The notes below the pieces were generated by a model, which searched no databases, was not told the DNA's origin, and saw only the letters and a list, made by a program, of their open reading frames with translations. A DNA stretch of 64,000 nucleotides from Muribaculaceae bacterium Zag1 (lineage in GTDB: Bacteria; Bacteroidota; Bacteroidia; Bacteroidales; Muribaculaceae), in the NCBI GenBank assembly GCA_002633115.1, contig NWBJ01000017.1, forward strand, positions 1 to 64,000, in the 5' to 3' direction. Both the position numbers and the translations under genes were made by a program. Shown here piece by piece: positions 16,675 to 25,627 of this stretch. Every line of letters starts with the position of its first letter. Position 1 is the first letter of the stretch.

Positions 16675-16830
16675 TGAAGAATGAAAAATGAAAAATAGCC
16701 ATCCGGATGGTTATTTTTCATTTTTCATTATTCATTCTTCATTCTTCATTTTTCATTCTTCATTCTTCATTCTTCATTTTTCATTCTTCATTCTTCATTT
16801 TTCATTTTTCATTTTTCATTTTTCATTAGG
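16675..16830. repeat. AAATGAA / TTTCATT fold-back with long right arm
   Basis: A short left arm (GAAGAATGAAAAATGAAAAAT), the core AGCCATCCGGATGG, then more than 100 nt of TTTTTCATT and TTCTTCATT words. The arms are very unequal in unit number. A predicted reading frame inside (16688-16879) is only the translated repeat. Confidence 0.85.
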
Positions 16831-16831
16831 T

Positions 16832-16866
16832 AAAGAGAATTGCGACGGTAGTCGCAATTCTCTTTT
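16832..16866. terminator. 15-bp perfect hairpin, two-way terminator
   Basis: AAAGAGAATTGCGAC (16832-16846), loop GGTA, GTCGCAATTCTCTTT (16851-16865). A-runs and T-runs at the ends allow it to act for frr (+), and possibly for the convergent GH16 gene (-). Confidence 0.65.
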
Positions 16867-16932
16867 ACTTGCTACCTAAAATAAACCTATGAATGATCAT
16901 CCAAAACTAATCCTAACGAAGAAGCTGTCTGT

Positions 16933-18759
16933 TCAAAATATTACTTTGCGAGTGGTGGTGCCTTGGTTGACGAGGTAGAGGCCGCGCAGTGTGTCTGAGG
17001 GAGCTACCTCGCGACCGCTGAGGTCGAAGATGCGCACCGGCTTGCCAGAATCATCGATATCATCGACTGCTACCGACTTAATGCCATTGGGGCGCTGCCA
17101 GGTAGGCTCGCTCACCTCCTCATCGACATGGTAAGTAGCCAGGCCGTCGGTGCCAATCTTCTGATATATGCGCACATAATCAATCAAGTAATAACTCGGG
17201 AATGTGGTATTGGCTAAGCTGCCGCCGTTGTTGCCGCCGAGGGCGAGGTTGAGCCAGCACATCTGGCGCACATCGCGGAACGGGTTCAAATTGTCGATAT
17301 TATACCAGTCGGTCCCGGGATTGACGTTGACAGTGGTGTTGAGGTCGATATCGTTGATCAGGATATCATCAACCCACAGCTCCATGTGGTCATAATCCCA
17401 TACCATCTTCCAGGTGTGGAAATCTTGGTCCCAATCGGCTGGAAGATTGCTCATCGAGTAGGTCTTGCTGTTCCAGCTGCCTCCCCAACGCACACCGTTG
17501 CCCCAGCATACATTGGCATGCAGCTTGTTGCCGTAATATTCCATGATGTCGATTTCGCCCCCCTGAGGCCATTCATATTGTTCGCCAGTGCTCCAGATAG
17601 CCGGCCAGAGGCCAGTCTCGGCAGTAATCTTGGCGCGTACCTCATAGATGCCGAATAGCCAGCTGTAACCGCCATTCCAGCTGCCCTTGGTCTGCAGCGA
17701 GGCCGAAGTGTAGGGGAAGGTCTCAGCCTTGCCCGAGTGAGGATAGTAATCGGGATTTGGCAGATCGTCCTTGCGAGCCTCAATCACGAGGACGCCATCC
17801 TGGATGTAAGCGTTTTTGAGGCCCCACAATTGGCCATTGGTCGAGTTGGGATTGAGATAGTATTGGTCCTCGTTGTTGCGCAGGCGGTAACCGTCCTCAA
17901 GATTCCAAATGTCATAGTCAGGGTCGCCATCGGTGCTGAACTCCTCGGCGAATACCAGCTTGTAACCCTGATGGGCATCTTTGCGCACATCGTCATCGGG
18001 CAAGTCATATTCGCTGTAATAGTCAGTCACGGCTACAGTCACTTGGCAAGTGGCCGACTTGTCGCCAGCGGTGACAGTGATATCAGTCGAGCCGCCAATT
18101 AGGCCGCGCACCAAACCCTTGGTGTTGACTGAGGCCACGGTCGGGTCGGACGAGGTCCATTTAAGACGTACATTTTCGCTGTCAGCGACAACCTCAGCGG
18201 TAAGCTGTACTGTATCGTAGATTCCAATCGTAGCCTCGGCTGGGTCAATGGTCACAGATTCGACATTCACCTCCTCGTTGCTCAAGGGTATGAGTTGCCA
18301 TATCGAGAGTGCACCGTCAGATTTGTCGGTATATACTGCGGTGTTGCCGCTGTCTTGGCCAAGCATACCGCTGCCTCGATTCATGCCCTTGCATTTGATA
18401 TTGACATAATCCGAGTCGTAGCTTGATGTTATCAAGGTATATTTTGCCAGGTCAGATTCAGGTGAGGAGGATATCACCGGGGTCCAGCCATTGGACTTGT
18501 CGCCAGCCAGCACCCCATCGATGCCTTCAAAAATAATATTGTAATATTCGCCATCGACATCGGCAATCTCAAACCTGATGTCTTGGTATTCGCAGTCGCC
18601 CACCGGGAGGGCTCTAAGAGTGCCATTGTCCCAAGAGAGCACATCGCCCTGGGGATTGGCAATCTGATAATAATTTCCCTCAAAAGGCTGGGTGATGGGC
18701 TCAGCGCTTGCCGCCAAAGCTCCAACCGCTGCTAAAACAAATAGATTCACACGTGTCAT
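16933..18759 (-). CDS. Secreted GH16 beta-glucanase (laminarinase type)
   Basis: A 608-residue secreted enzyme expected to cut internal beta-1,3 or mixed-linkage glucan bonds. It has a signal peptide (about 1-19), an N-terminal beta domain (about 25-160), a bacterial Ig-like (Big_2) domain at about 170-245 (VTIDPAEATIGIYDTVQLTAE), and a GH16 catalytic domain at about 265-545. The active-site motif is GGEIDIMEYYG, the EXDXXE form with the beta-bulge typical of laminarinases. A C-terminal sorting-like tail follows (IFDLSGREVAP ... KVIF). It is the last gene of the susC-susD-CBM-GH16 locus, and its -7 box lies in the loop of a fold-back repeat. Confidence 0.92.
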   Translation of the reverse strand: MTRVNLFVLAAVGALAASAEPITQPFEGNYYQIANPQGDVLSWDNGTLRALPVGDCEYQDIRFEIADVDGEYYNIIFEGIDGVLAGDKSNGWTPVISSSPESDLAKYTLITSSYDSDYVNIKCKGMNRGSGMLGQDSGNTAVYTDKSDGALSIWQLIPLSNEEVNVESVTIDPAEATIGIYDTVQLTAEVVADSENVRLKWTSSDPTVASVNTKGLVRGLIGGSTDITVTAGDKSATCQVTVAVTDYYSEYDLPDDDVRKDAHQGYKLVFAEEFSTDGDPDYDIWNLEDGYRLRNNEDQYYLNPNSTNGQLWGLKNAYIQDGVLVIEARKDDLPNPDYYPHSGKAETFPYTSASLQTKGSWNGGYSWLFGIYEVRAKITAETGLWPAIWSTGEQYEWPQGGEIDIMEYYGNKLHANVCWGNGVRWGGSWNSKTYSMSNLPADWDQDFHTWKMVWDYDHMELWVDDILINDIDLNTTVNVNPGTDWYNIDNLNPFRDVRQMCWLNLALGGNNGGSLANTTFPSYYLIDYVRIYQKIGTDGLATYHVDEEVSEPTWQRPNGIKSVAVDDIDDSGKPVRIFDLSGREVAPSDTLRGLYLVNQGTTTRKVIF

Positions 18760-18787
18760 AACAATTTAGATATTAAAGAACGTAAGC

Positions 18788-18948
18788 AAAACGTAAGCAC
18801 GTAAGCTTTACGTAAGCACACTGCAAAGGTAAGAATAATTACTTACTGAGATATAAAATTATACTTCTTTGTACTTCACTAAAACAGTACATAGAGTGTT
18901 TGATACAAGCATTAGTGTGCTTACGTAAAGCTTACGTGCTTACGTTTT
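18788..18948. repeat. CGTAAGCAC fold-back, copy 1
   Basis: Bases 18788-18822 and 18914-18948 are perfect 35-bp reverse complements made of CGTAAGCACGTAAGCTTTAC-type words; a further partial word precedes the left arm from 18778. The 91-nt loop holds the -7 box of the GH16 gene. Copies 2 and 3 are at 38528-38687 and 44583-44690. Confidence 0.85.
18824..18831 (-). promoter_or_regulatory. -7 box TACCTTTG for GH16 inside the fold-back loop
   Basis: The minus strand reads TACCTTTG at 18831-18824. Predicted transcription would start about 18816-18819, inside the left arm of the fold-back, so only one arm would be in the RNA. No clear -33 box. Confidence 0.5.
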
Positions 18949-18953
18949 GGGTT

Positions 18954-19847
18954 TTAGAAGATTACTTTCTTTGAGGTGTTACCCTGTTTGCGGATGTAGA
19001 CTTGGCCCTGGGTCGGGTTGGCCACGCTCATGCCCTGCAGATTGTAGTAGGTGACAGGAGCATTGTTGTCAGACACAACGCTTGAGATGCCGTTGACAAC
19101 GATGCCATTATCCTTGTTGTACTGAGCCTCTTCCTTATCATAGAGACGTGCGCGGTCGACCATCACATACATGTTGTCATGATCATTGCCCTCGCCCCAA
19201 GGCAAGCTCAGGTAGAACTCTACATAGATGTCGGCAGCGGTAGCTACAAAGTCAACGCCGTATTCGCCCCAGTCATAGTCAGAATCGCTGGTGAAGGTGT
19301 CCTTGATGAGCTTGCCGGCGGTGGGCTCAGATTTGGTAGTGTCGAGTTCGTACACGGCATAGCCAAAGCCCGGGGTACCCCAAGGATCCCATGCGCCAGT
19401 GGTGCTAATAGCCATCATGGCTACGAAGTCGAAGGTATAGGTCTTGCCAATGGTTACATTGTTGACAGCCTGGCCTACCATGGTGAAGTGGTCGGTCCAG
19501 CCATTGTCTTTGTAGCTCTGCAGGCGCAGATAGTTCAGGTCGTCCTCGGGACGCAGATAGTCGTCGCCTTCTTCCTGGCCGATGTAGCACCAGCCCATCC
19601 AGGTGCTGTTGCCGATGTTGCACCATCCGGGCAGCTCAGAGAGGGCCATCCAGGGGTCTGCTCCGTCGGCAGCGGTGTGATCATAGAATTCCCAGGTGAA
19701 GTCACTGATGATGTCTTGTACGTAGGCGGCATCCTCGAAGTCGCCGTTTACGAGCAGGTTGGGGACATATTCGTCCTCCATGGTGCGCTGAGCGCTTGCA
19801 GCCATGGCCACTGCGCCAGCGGCTGCGAGAAGTAGAAATTGTTTCAT
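18954..19847 (-). CDS. Secreted CBM-like PUL protein with sorting-type tail
   Basis: A 297-residue exported protein with a signal peptide (MKQFLLLAAAGAVAMAASAQ) and a jelly-roll domain starting NLLVNGDFEDAAY, the pattern of CBM4/9-like carbohydrate-binding modules (about 28-245). A C-terminal segment follows, YYNLQGMSVANPTQGQVYIR ... KKVIF, like the type IX secretion or surface-sorting tails of Bacteroidetes. Between susD and GH16 it occupies the place of a SusE/F-type surface glycan-binding protein, so binding of the same beta-glucan is a reasonable inference. Its own ligand is not proven. Confidence 0.78.
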   Translation of the reverse strand: MKQFLLLAAAGAVAMAASAQRTMEDEYVPNLLVNGDFEDAAYVQDIISDFTWEFYDHTAADGADPWMALSELPGWCNIGNSTWMGWCYIGQEEGDDYLRPEDDLNYLRLQSYKDNGWTDHFTMVGQAVNNVTIGKTYTFDFVAMMAISTTGAWDPWGTPGFGYAVYELDTTKSEPTAGKLIKDTFTSDSDYDWGEYGVDFVATAADIYVEFYLSLPWGEGNDHDNMYVMVDRARLYDKEEAQYNKDNGIVVNGISSVVSDNNAPVTYYNLQGMSVANPTQGQVYIRKQGNTSKKVIF

Positions 19848-19877
19848 AATAAATTGGTTTTGGAATCTTTTTATTTT

Positions 19878-19917
19878 TGTGTCCTTATGTTTCTTATGTC
19901 CTTATGGTTTTATGGTT
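19878..19917. repeat. CATAAGGA-family repeat, single arm
   Basis: TGTCCTTATGTTTCTTATGT-type words lie between the CBM-like gene and susD; they are the same family as the 35-bp fold-back at 7518-7595. Confidence 0.7.
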
Positions 19918-19941
19918 CCCTGGCCCGAACCCGGGCCAGGG
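19918..19941 (-). terminator. GC-rich hairpin after susD
   Basis: CCCTGGCCCG (19918-19927), loop AACC, CGGGCCAGGG (19932-19941): a perfect 10-bp stem just after the susD stop. No strong T-run follows on the minus strand, so it may only attenuate transcription between susD and the downstream genes. Confidence 0.55.
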
Positions 19942-19947
19942 CTTGGA

Positions 19948-22023
19948 TTATTTTTCGGCACCGGTTTGCTGAGTGGTGCTGAAATAGGGGTTCTGATAGA
20001 GGGGCGAGGTGTCTTTTGACACGCCGTCGGTCGAACTCTCAAGGAAATGGTTCTCAGCGATGGGGTTGAGATAGTGGCCCAGATGCCAGGTCATGCCGCA
20101 ATCATACCATTTGCTGGTGTTGGCCACGCGCATCAGCGACCAGTATGAGGGATCGCCGTTGAGACCGCCTTCGGTGTCAGAGGGAGAGGAGACATTGTTG
20201 TTGGAAACTACAGCTTGGTCGTATTTCAGCTTATTGTTGGGGAAGTAGTTAAGCATCGGTCCGAATATCTTGCAGCCATGCAGATAATAGGGCTTCTCGA
20301 TCAGCTGGTCGAGGGCGCGCCAGCGTACCAGGTCGTCATATCTCATGCCTTCGCCCATCAGCTCGCAGCGGCGCTCGCGGCGGATGTTGTACAACACCTT
20401 TGAGGTAATGCGCTGTCCGGCTGAGTACAGGCCGAAGTCATGGCTGTAATATTCCTCTTGGTCCAGGTCGGTTGCATTGATGGTGACATAGGGGTCGGAG
20501 GGCAGACCGGCGCGTTCGCGCAATTGTCCCCAGTAGGTCCAAGCGTCGGCGTCAAGTCCGTCGCCGTATTTCTCCCAAGCAGCCTCGATGTAGATAAGGT
20601 AAGCCTCGGCCGAGCGGAAAATGGGAGCTGCGGTCTCGTCCCAGCCGCCTTTGGTGTAGGTCTGTTCTTTGGTCCAGCCTTTGCCCTTGGTGTAGCCAGT
20701 ATTGGTGGTGATAGTGCCGGTATAGATGATAGGCACGAGATAGTCGGGATTCGACTTATTCTTGTTGATGCCGATGCGCTGAGCGTCGTCGCCCTCATAG
20801 AGGTATTCGCCCGGAGCTTTCATGAAGAGCTGCCAACGATAGTCGCGTCCGGTCTTGGTATCGGCCACATAGTCGTCGCCGCCATAGCCCGAGTTGGGAT
20901 CATAGATGGGCAGACCATTCTCCATCAGGAAGGCGTTGCAGAACTCTTGCGTCCAGCCACGGCCACCGCGTATGTATTGGTTGAGGCAAGAGCCCCCAGC
21001 CACATCCTTGTCATAACTGCGATACATCAGTACCTCGTCATATCCCGACACATCCTTTGAGGCAAACATGTCATAGTAGGGATTTGCGGGCATTGATGAG
21101 TAGGTTGAGCCAAGCACTTTCTTGTTGTTGCTGACCAGAGTGGGGTGGTTTTGAATTACCTGCTTGGCGGCTGACATAGCCTCGCCCAGGAAGTAGCTCA
21201 CCTCGGCAGCATTGTCATAGCTGTAGTTGGCATTGTATTCCTTCTGAGCACCAGGCCAACCGGCAGCTTTGTCGGGCACAAAGGGTGTCCCAGCAAAGTA
21301 TTTCTCAAAGGTAGCCTCATACAGGGCCACGCGGGCCTTGAGGGTATAGGCCACATCGCGAGTGATACGATTGCGTGACAGGCTATTGCTCAGCAGTGTA
21401 GTGGCTGTGTCGAGGTTGGCGATGATGAAACGAGCCACTTCGTTGCGCGGTTGGCGCTTGCTGATAGAGATCAGTTTCTCGCGATCCAGGTCCTGACATT
21501 CCGTGACGATTGGGAAATCGCCAAGGGCGCATAGGCGCTTGAAATAATCGATGGCGCGCAGCACATATCCCTCACCGATGTAGTGGTTGATTTCCTCCTC
21601 GTCGCCAGTGATGGTGCCTGCCTCAAGATTGGCTTTGGCTTGCTGCAAGAAATAGTTGATTTCGTTGATGGTATAGAAATCATAGTAGCCGCCGGTGGCT
21701 CCGACTTGCACGCCCTTGTCAGAATAGAAGCGGTCGTTGGTGGCAAATTCATTGTCGGTGCCCATGTCATCGTCGAAATATGTCTCATACGATGAGCCGC
21801 CGATGCCGTGGTGCGGGAAAGCGTTGTTGCCGCGCTTGCCGCTCACAGCGCTGCTGGTATAGTAGTTGATGGTATAGGCTGCCAGCTGCTCGGGAGTCTT
21901 GAAATACACCTCGGGGGTAACGTCAGACGGAGGCGTCACATCAAGATAATCGTTGCATCCGGTCATCAGCGCGCCAGCCGCAAGCAGCGCACCCATGCCT
22001 AATAACTTATATTGATTTTTCAT
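19948..22023 (-). CDS. susD: SusD/RagB-family surface glycan-binding lipoprotein
   Basis: SusD-like lipoproteins form the lid of the SusC transporter and capture glycans at the surface. The 691-residue protein has a lipobox at Cys23 (ALMTGCNDYLD), the LDVTPPSDVTPEVYF segment that opens the mature domain, TPR-like helices (YVLRAIDYFKRLCALGDFPIV), and a C-terminal RERRCELMGEGMRYDDLVRW motif, all typical of the family. It lies 32 nt downstream of susC. Length is at the upper end for SusD proteins. Predicted substrate, from the neighbouring GH16, is a beta-glucan. Confidence 0.95.
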   Translation of the reverse strand: MKNQYKLLGMGALLAAGALMTGCNDYLDVTPPSDVTPEVYFKTPEQLAAYTINYYTSSAVSGKRGNNAFPHHGIGGSSYETYFDDDMGTDNEFATNDRFYSDKGVQVGATGGYYDFYTINEINYFLQQAKANLEAGTITGDEEEINHYIGEGYVLRAIDYFKRLCALGDFPIVTECQDLDREKLISISKRQPRNEVARFIIANLDTATTLLSNSLSRNRITRDVAYTLKARVALYEATFEKYFAGTPFVPDKAAGWPGAQKEYNANYSYDNAAEVSYFLGEAMSAAKQVIQNHPTLVSNNKKVLGSTYSSMPANPYYDMFASKDVSGYDEVLMYRSYDKDVAGGSCLNQYIRGGRGWTQEFCNAFLMENGLPIYDPNSGYGGDDYVADTKTGRDYRWQLFMKAPGEYLYEGDDAQRIGINKNKSNPDYLVPIIYTGTITTNTGYTKGKGWTKEQTYTKGGWDETAAPIFRSAEAYLIYIEAAWEKYGDGLDADAWTYWGQLRERAGLPSDPYVTINATDLDQEEYYSHDFGLYSAGQRITSKVLYNIRRERRCELMGEGMRYDDLVRWRALDQLIEKPYYLHGCKIFGPMLNYFPNNKLKYDQAVVSNNNVSSPSDTEGGLNGDPSYWSLMRVANTSKWYDCGMTWHLGHYLNPIAENHFLESSTDGVSKDTSPLYQNPYFSTTQQTGAEK

Positions 22024-22055
22024 CCTTGTATAATTTTAATGGTCTTTTTGTTGGT

Positions 22056-25000
22056 TTAGAAATCTACAGAGAGACCAAACGAGATAGTCTTTGACAGAGG
22101 ATATGACGAGCCGGATTTCAAGGCCGAAGTCTCGAGCGACTCGGGGTCGATAACCTTTGACAGGTTGGTCCAGGTGTGCAGGTTCTCAGCTGCGAAATAC
22201 ACTCTCAGTTTGGTGATTGAGAGCTTCTCCATCCATTTCTGCGGGAAGGTATAGCCCACTTGCAGATTCTTGAGACGCACATAGCTGGCATCCTGCATGT
22301 ATTTGGTCTGGATTTCGCGGTTCTTGTTGGTGTAGTAGAGTGGGCGAGCATAGTAAGCGTCATAGTTTGCTCCGAGCAGGCTGCTGTCGTCACGCCAGTA
22401 GTCAAGGTGCTCTTGCAGGAACAGTGACTCATAGCGTCCGCCCGAGGTTGCTCCCCAGAACACTGCGCTCTTGCCCCAGGTGCCTTGTCCGCCATTGGGA
22501 TCAAAGTAGTAGTCGCGCTTGAGCACGCCCTGGAAGAAGATGTTGAAGTCGATGCCTTTCCACTCGGCAAACAGGTTGAGGCCGAAGCGGTAGCGAGGCG
22601 AGGTGTTGCCAAGCAGCTTGAGGTCGCCCAGGTCGTTGAGAGTGGTGCCTTTAGTAATCTTGCCATCGCCATTGATATCAGCGTACATCATATCGCCAGC
22701 CATCCACACGCCTGAGTCGAGATATGATTGGTCAACAGTGGCCAGGTGAGCGTCCATTTCTGCCTGGGTCTGGGCGATGCCCACGGTTGTGAGGCCATAG
22801 ATATTGCCAACCAATTCGCCAGCGATGTATTTGCTCAGATATTGCTCAGCATTTGGATATTCAAGGATACGGGTCTGGTCGTCGCTCAGGTTGAGGCGAG
22901 CCTGGTAGTTGAAATCGCCGATGCGGTCTTGCCAAGTGAGTTGGAGTTCCCAACCGTAGGTGCGCATTGCCAAGAGGTTCTCCTTAGGCACATCGCAACC
23001 CAGAATCTTGGGGTATTCTACGCCAGCGCCCACCATGTCAAAGTTTTTGCGCCAGAAATAGTCAAACGATCCGAGGAAACGGTAATTGAAAGCGGCCCAG
23101 TCAAGACCGAGGTTGGTGGTGCGGATCTTCTCCCAAGTGAGGGATTGGGTGATCAGAGCGGGGAATGAAGCAGTGTTCTGCTTTAGGCCATCGACCAGCC
23201 AGCTGCTGCCCTGATTTGTGACACTCATGATTCGGTAGGTAGGATACCAGTTGGTGGTATTTTGGTTTGCCAATTGGCCATACGATGCGCGGAACTTGAA
23301 GCTGGGGATGTATTTTTGCAACCCTTCCCAGAAAGATTCGCGAGCGATGTTCCAGCCAAGTGATGCAGAGGGCGACCATACCCAGCGGCGATTGGAGCGG
23401 AAGCGCGAGCTGCCGTCGTAGCGCAGGTTCACCTCGATCAGGTATTTTGAATCGTAGTCGTAATTGATACGGCCGAAGAAACCAGCGGTGCGCCATTTCT
23501 GGTATTGGCCTCCGAGAGAGTAGGAATCAGACGATGTGGTGAGGTTGAGCACTGGCAGATCCTCGGTGAGCATATCCTCGCGCGAAGCGTTGAGGTTTCG
23601 GTATTTGAAATCCTCAAACTGGCTACCGACCATGAGCTTCACATTGTTCTTCTCGGCAAAATTAGCCATGTACTCGGTATAGAAGTTGTAATTGAGGAAT
23701 GTCGAGCGATATGAGTATTCATATACGCTGTCATGGCTCGATGAGTCGAATGCTATGTGCATAGTCTCGGATGAGAGGCCCTCGAGGGCGTCGCAGTCGT
23801 GAGCGTAGACGATATTGGTGGCCTCGTGGGTCCAATCGCTATTGACGCGAGCGTTGAGTTCGGCTATGATGTTCCAGTTCTTGACCGGGGTGATCACGAA
23901 TTTGAGCTGGTTGGTGAACACATCGTTCTGCTCATTGTGCTTGCCGCCATTCTCAAGATGCTCGATATAGTTGTAGTCGGCAGCGATGTAGCCGTTGGGG
24001 TCATATTTGGGGTTGGTAGGCACGAGGCGGCGCAAAACCTTCTCGTAGAAGCCGCCAGTCATGATTGTCGGGCGTTGATAGTCGGTGCGGATCCAGCGGC
24101 CGGTGTACTGCACATTGAGCCAGGGGAACATCTGGGTGTTGATTTTGCCCATCACCGAGTAGCGCTGGTAGTTGTCATTACCGTATTTCATGAAGCCGCC
24201 TTGCTCCAGATAGTTGCCGCTTATATAATAGGTGGTCTTGTCAGAGCCGCCGGTGAGCGTCACGTTGTGCTCTTGCGAGAAGGCTGTGTCTTTGTAGAGC
24301 TCATCAATCCAGTCAACATTGGCAAATGTGCCGGCGCACTCGCCAGTACCCCAGCGATAGTGGGTGCCATCCCATTTGTTCTCATAGATATAGTTGTCGC
24401 TCTGGCCGGTGTAGTAAGCGTAGGCTTGCTCCACAAAATCCTCGGGGAAGCAGGTCGAGCCGGGGCTGGTATTGGCCGAAACATCATTGAGGTAGTTGAT
24501 GTATTGCCAAGAGTCCATCATCTTGAGGGTAGTCAGAGGCTTGTTGAAGCGGAACGAGTTGTCATAACGCACGTGCGACTTGCCAGCTGTACCGCTCTTG
24601 GTGGTAATCATAATTACGCCGAAGGGGGCGCGAGAACCATAGATTGAAGATGCGGCGGCATCCTTGAGCACCGAGATTGATTCGATATCATTGGGGTTGA
24701 TGGTTGAGATATCGCCCTCCATGCCGTCGATGAGTATTAGAGGCTCGCCGCTCGAGCCATCGCCGATGGTGGTCATACCGCGCACATTGACCTGCTTGCT
24801 GGCGTTAAGCTCGCCGCCGCTGGTCGAGTTGCTGATGTTAAGACCCGGGATTACGCCTTGCAGAGCGGCTGCGGCCGACTGCACTGGGCGACCCTCGAGG
24901 TCCTTGCTCGAAGCCACGCCCACCGACCCGGTGAGATTAATCTTTTTCTGGGTACCGAAACCTACGACAACCACCTCGTCGAGCACGTTTGAATTGTTTT

Positions 25001-25340
25001 TGAGCTCGATTCTAAGTTCGTCGCCGGGAGCGGCCTTTACAGTCATCGGGTCATAGCCCACGTAGGAAACCACCAGATTGCAAGGCTCTGAGATTTTCAG
25101 GAAGAATTCGCCATCGATGTTGGTTACCACGCCGGTCTTTTGTCCCTCGGGTACCACCGAGGCGCCGATCATAGGTTCGCCCTCTTCGTCGAGCACTACG
25201 CCGCTGACGGTAGAGCCGGCTTGCGCTCGCGCTTGGGGGCCCCACGCCACTGTGGTGACAAACATTCCTATAATAAGGAAGGCAGCCATCAGCCATTGGC
25301 GCATGCCATGCTTGCACTGTGAATGTAGATGCTGATTCAT
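22056..25340 (-). CDS. susC: SusC/RagA-family TonB-dependent transporter
   Basis: A 1094-residue outer-membrane barrel that imports oligosaccharides with energy from TonB. From N to C it has a signal peptide (about 1-40), a carboxypeptidase-like regulatory domain (VSGVVLDEEGEPMIGASV), a TonB-box/plug region (DEVVVVGFGTQKKINLTGSV; NPNDIESISVLKDAAASSIYG), and a barrel ending in Phe (KTISFGLSVDF). It is the first gene of the PUL and is divergent from the hybrid two-component regulator. Its likely promoter has TACCTTTG at 25462-25455. Confidence 0.96.
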   Translation of the reverse strand: MNQHLHSQCKHGMRQWLMAAFLIIGMFVTTVAWGPQARAQAGSTVSGVVLDEEGEPMIGASVVPEGQKTGVVTNIDGEFFLKISEPCNLVVSYVGYDPMTVKAAPGDELRIELKNNSNVLDEVVVVGFGTQKKINLTGSVGVASSKDLEGRPVQSAAAALQGVIPGLNISNSTSGGELNASKQVNVRGMTTIGDGSSGEPLILIDGMEGDISTINPNDIESISVLKDAAASSIYGSRAPFGVIMITTKSGTAGKSHVRYDNSFRFNKPLTTLKMMDSWQYINYLNDVSANTSPGSTCFPEDFVEQAYAYYTGQSDNYIYENKWDGTHYRWGTGECAGTFANVDWIDELYKDTAFSQEHNVTLTGGSDKTTYYISGNYLEQGGFMKYGNDNYQRYSVMGKINTQMFPWLNVQYTGRWIRTDYQRPTIMTGGFYEKVLRRLVPTNPKYDPNGYIAADYNYIEHLENGGKHNEQNDVFTNQLKFVITPVKNWNIIAELNARVNSDWTHEATNIVYAHDCDALEGLSSETMHIAFDSSSHDSVYEYSYRSTFLNYNFYTEYMANFAEKNNVKLMVGSQFEDFKYRNLNASREDMLTEDLPVLNLTTSSDSYSLGGQYQKWRTAGFFGRINYDYDSKYLIEVNLRYDGSSRFRSNRRWVWSPSASLGWNIARESFWEGLQKYIPSFKFRASYGQLANQNTTNWYPTYRIMSVTNQGSSWLVDGLKQNTASFPALITQSLTWEKIRTTNLGLDWAAFNYRFLGSFDYFWRKNFDMVGAGVEYPKILGCDVPKENLLAMRTYGWELQLTWQDRIGDFNYQARLNLSDDQTRILEYPNAEQYLSKYIAGELVGNIYGLTTVGIAQTQAEMDAHLATVDQSYLDSGVWMAGDMMYADINGDGKITKGTTLNDLGDLKLLGNTSPRYRFGLNLFAEWKGIDFNIFFQGVLKRDYYFDPNGGQGTWGKSAVFWGATSGGRYESLFLQEHLDYWRDDSSLLGANYDAYYARPLYYTNKNREIQTKYMQDASYVRLKNLQVGYTFPQKWMEKLSITKLRVYFAAENLHTWTNLSKVIDPESLETSALKSGSSYPLSKTISFGLSVDF

Positions 25341-25627
25341 GTTAAAAAGGTATAAGGTATAAGTGAAAAATTGTAAGCAATGTTGATACTGGGTTGCTAC
25401 GGGAGTTGTGGATAAATGATTAGGTATAAGGTAAGACCTTGCGGTTTACATCGACAAAGGTACGGCCGTTTCAAAATTTTAATAGTTATGTTTTTCTGAT
25501 ACTTTCGGTGATTTTTCTGAATTTCAGACCCTATCAGAAAATTACGCCATATTTTCCGAAAAATCGGCGTAAAATATGGTGGCTTTTCATTTACTTTGCA
25601 GTACTAAAAAATAATTCTATCTCAGCA
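25341..25627. other. Divergent control region of the PUL
   Basis: This intergenic space between susC (-) and the regulator (+) holds the -7 box of susC and a GTATAAGGTATAAG duplication near 25350 and 25422. A near-consensus TTACTTTG stands about 35 nt before the regulator start. Binding sites for the AraC-type domain of the regulator are expected here but cannot be located by eye. Confidence 0.5.
25455..25462 (-). promoter_or_regulatory. -7 box TACCTTTG for susC
   Basis: The minus strand reads TACCTTTG at 25462-25455, giving a leader of roughly 110 nt before the susC ATG. No -33 TTTG at the normal spacing, as expected for a promoter that needs an activator. Confidence 0.55.

Noticed and set aside
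9785-16830. Repeat arrays as a CRISPR
   Set aside because: Units are 7-10 nt words in direct contact with no spacers of constant size, and no cas gene is present.
16688-16879. Reading frame rich in Phe, Ser and Ile
   Set aside because: It is only the translation of TTTTTCATT repeat words, with no promoter or homology.
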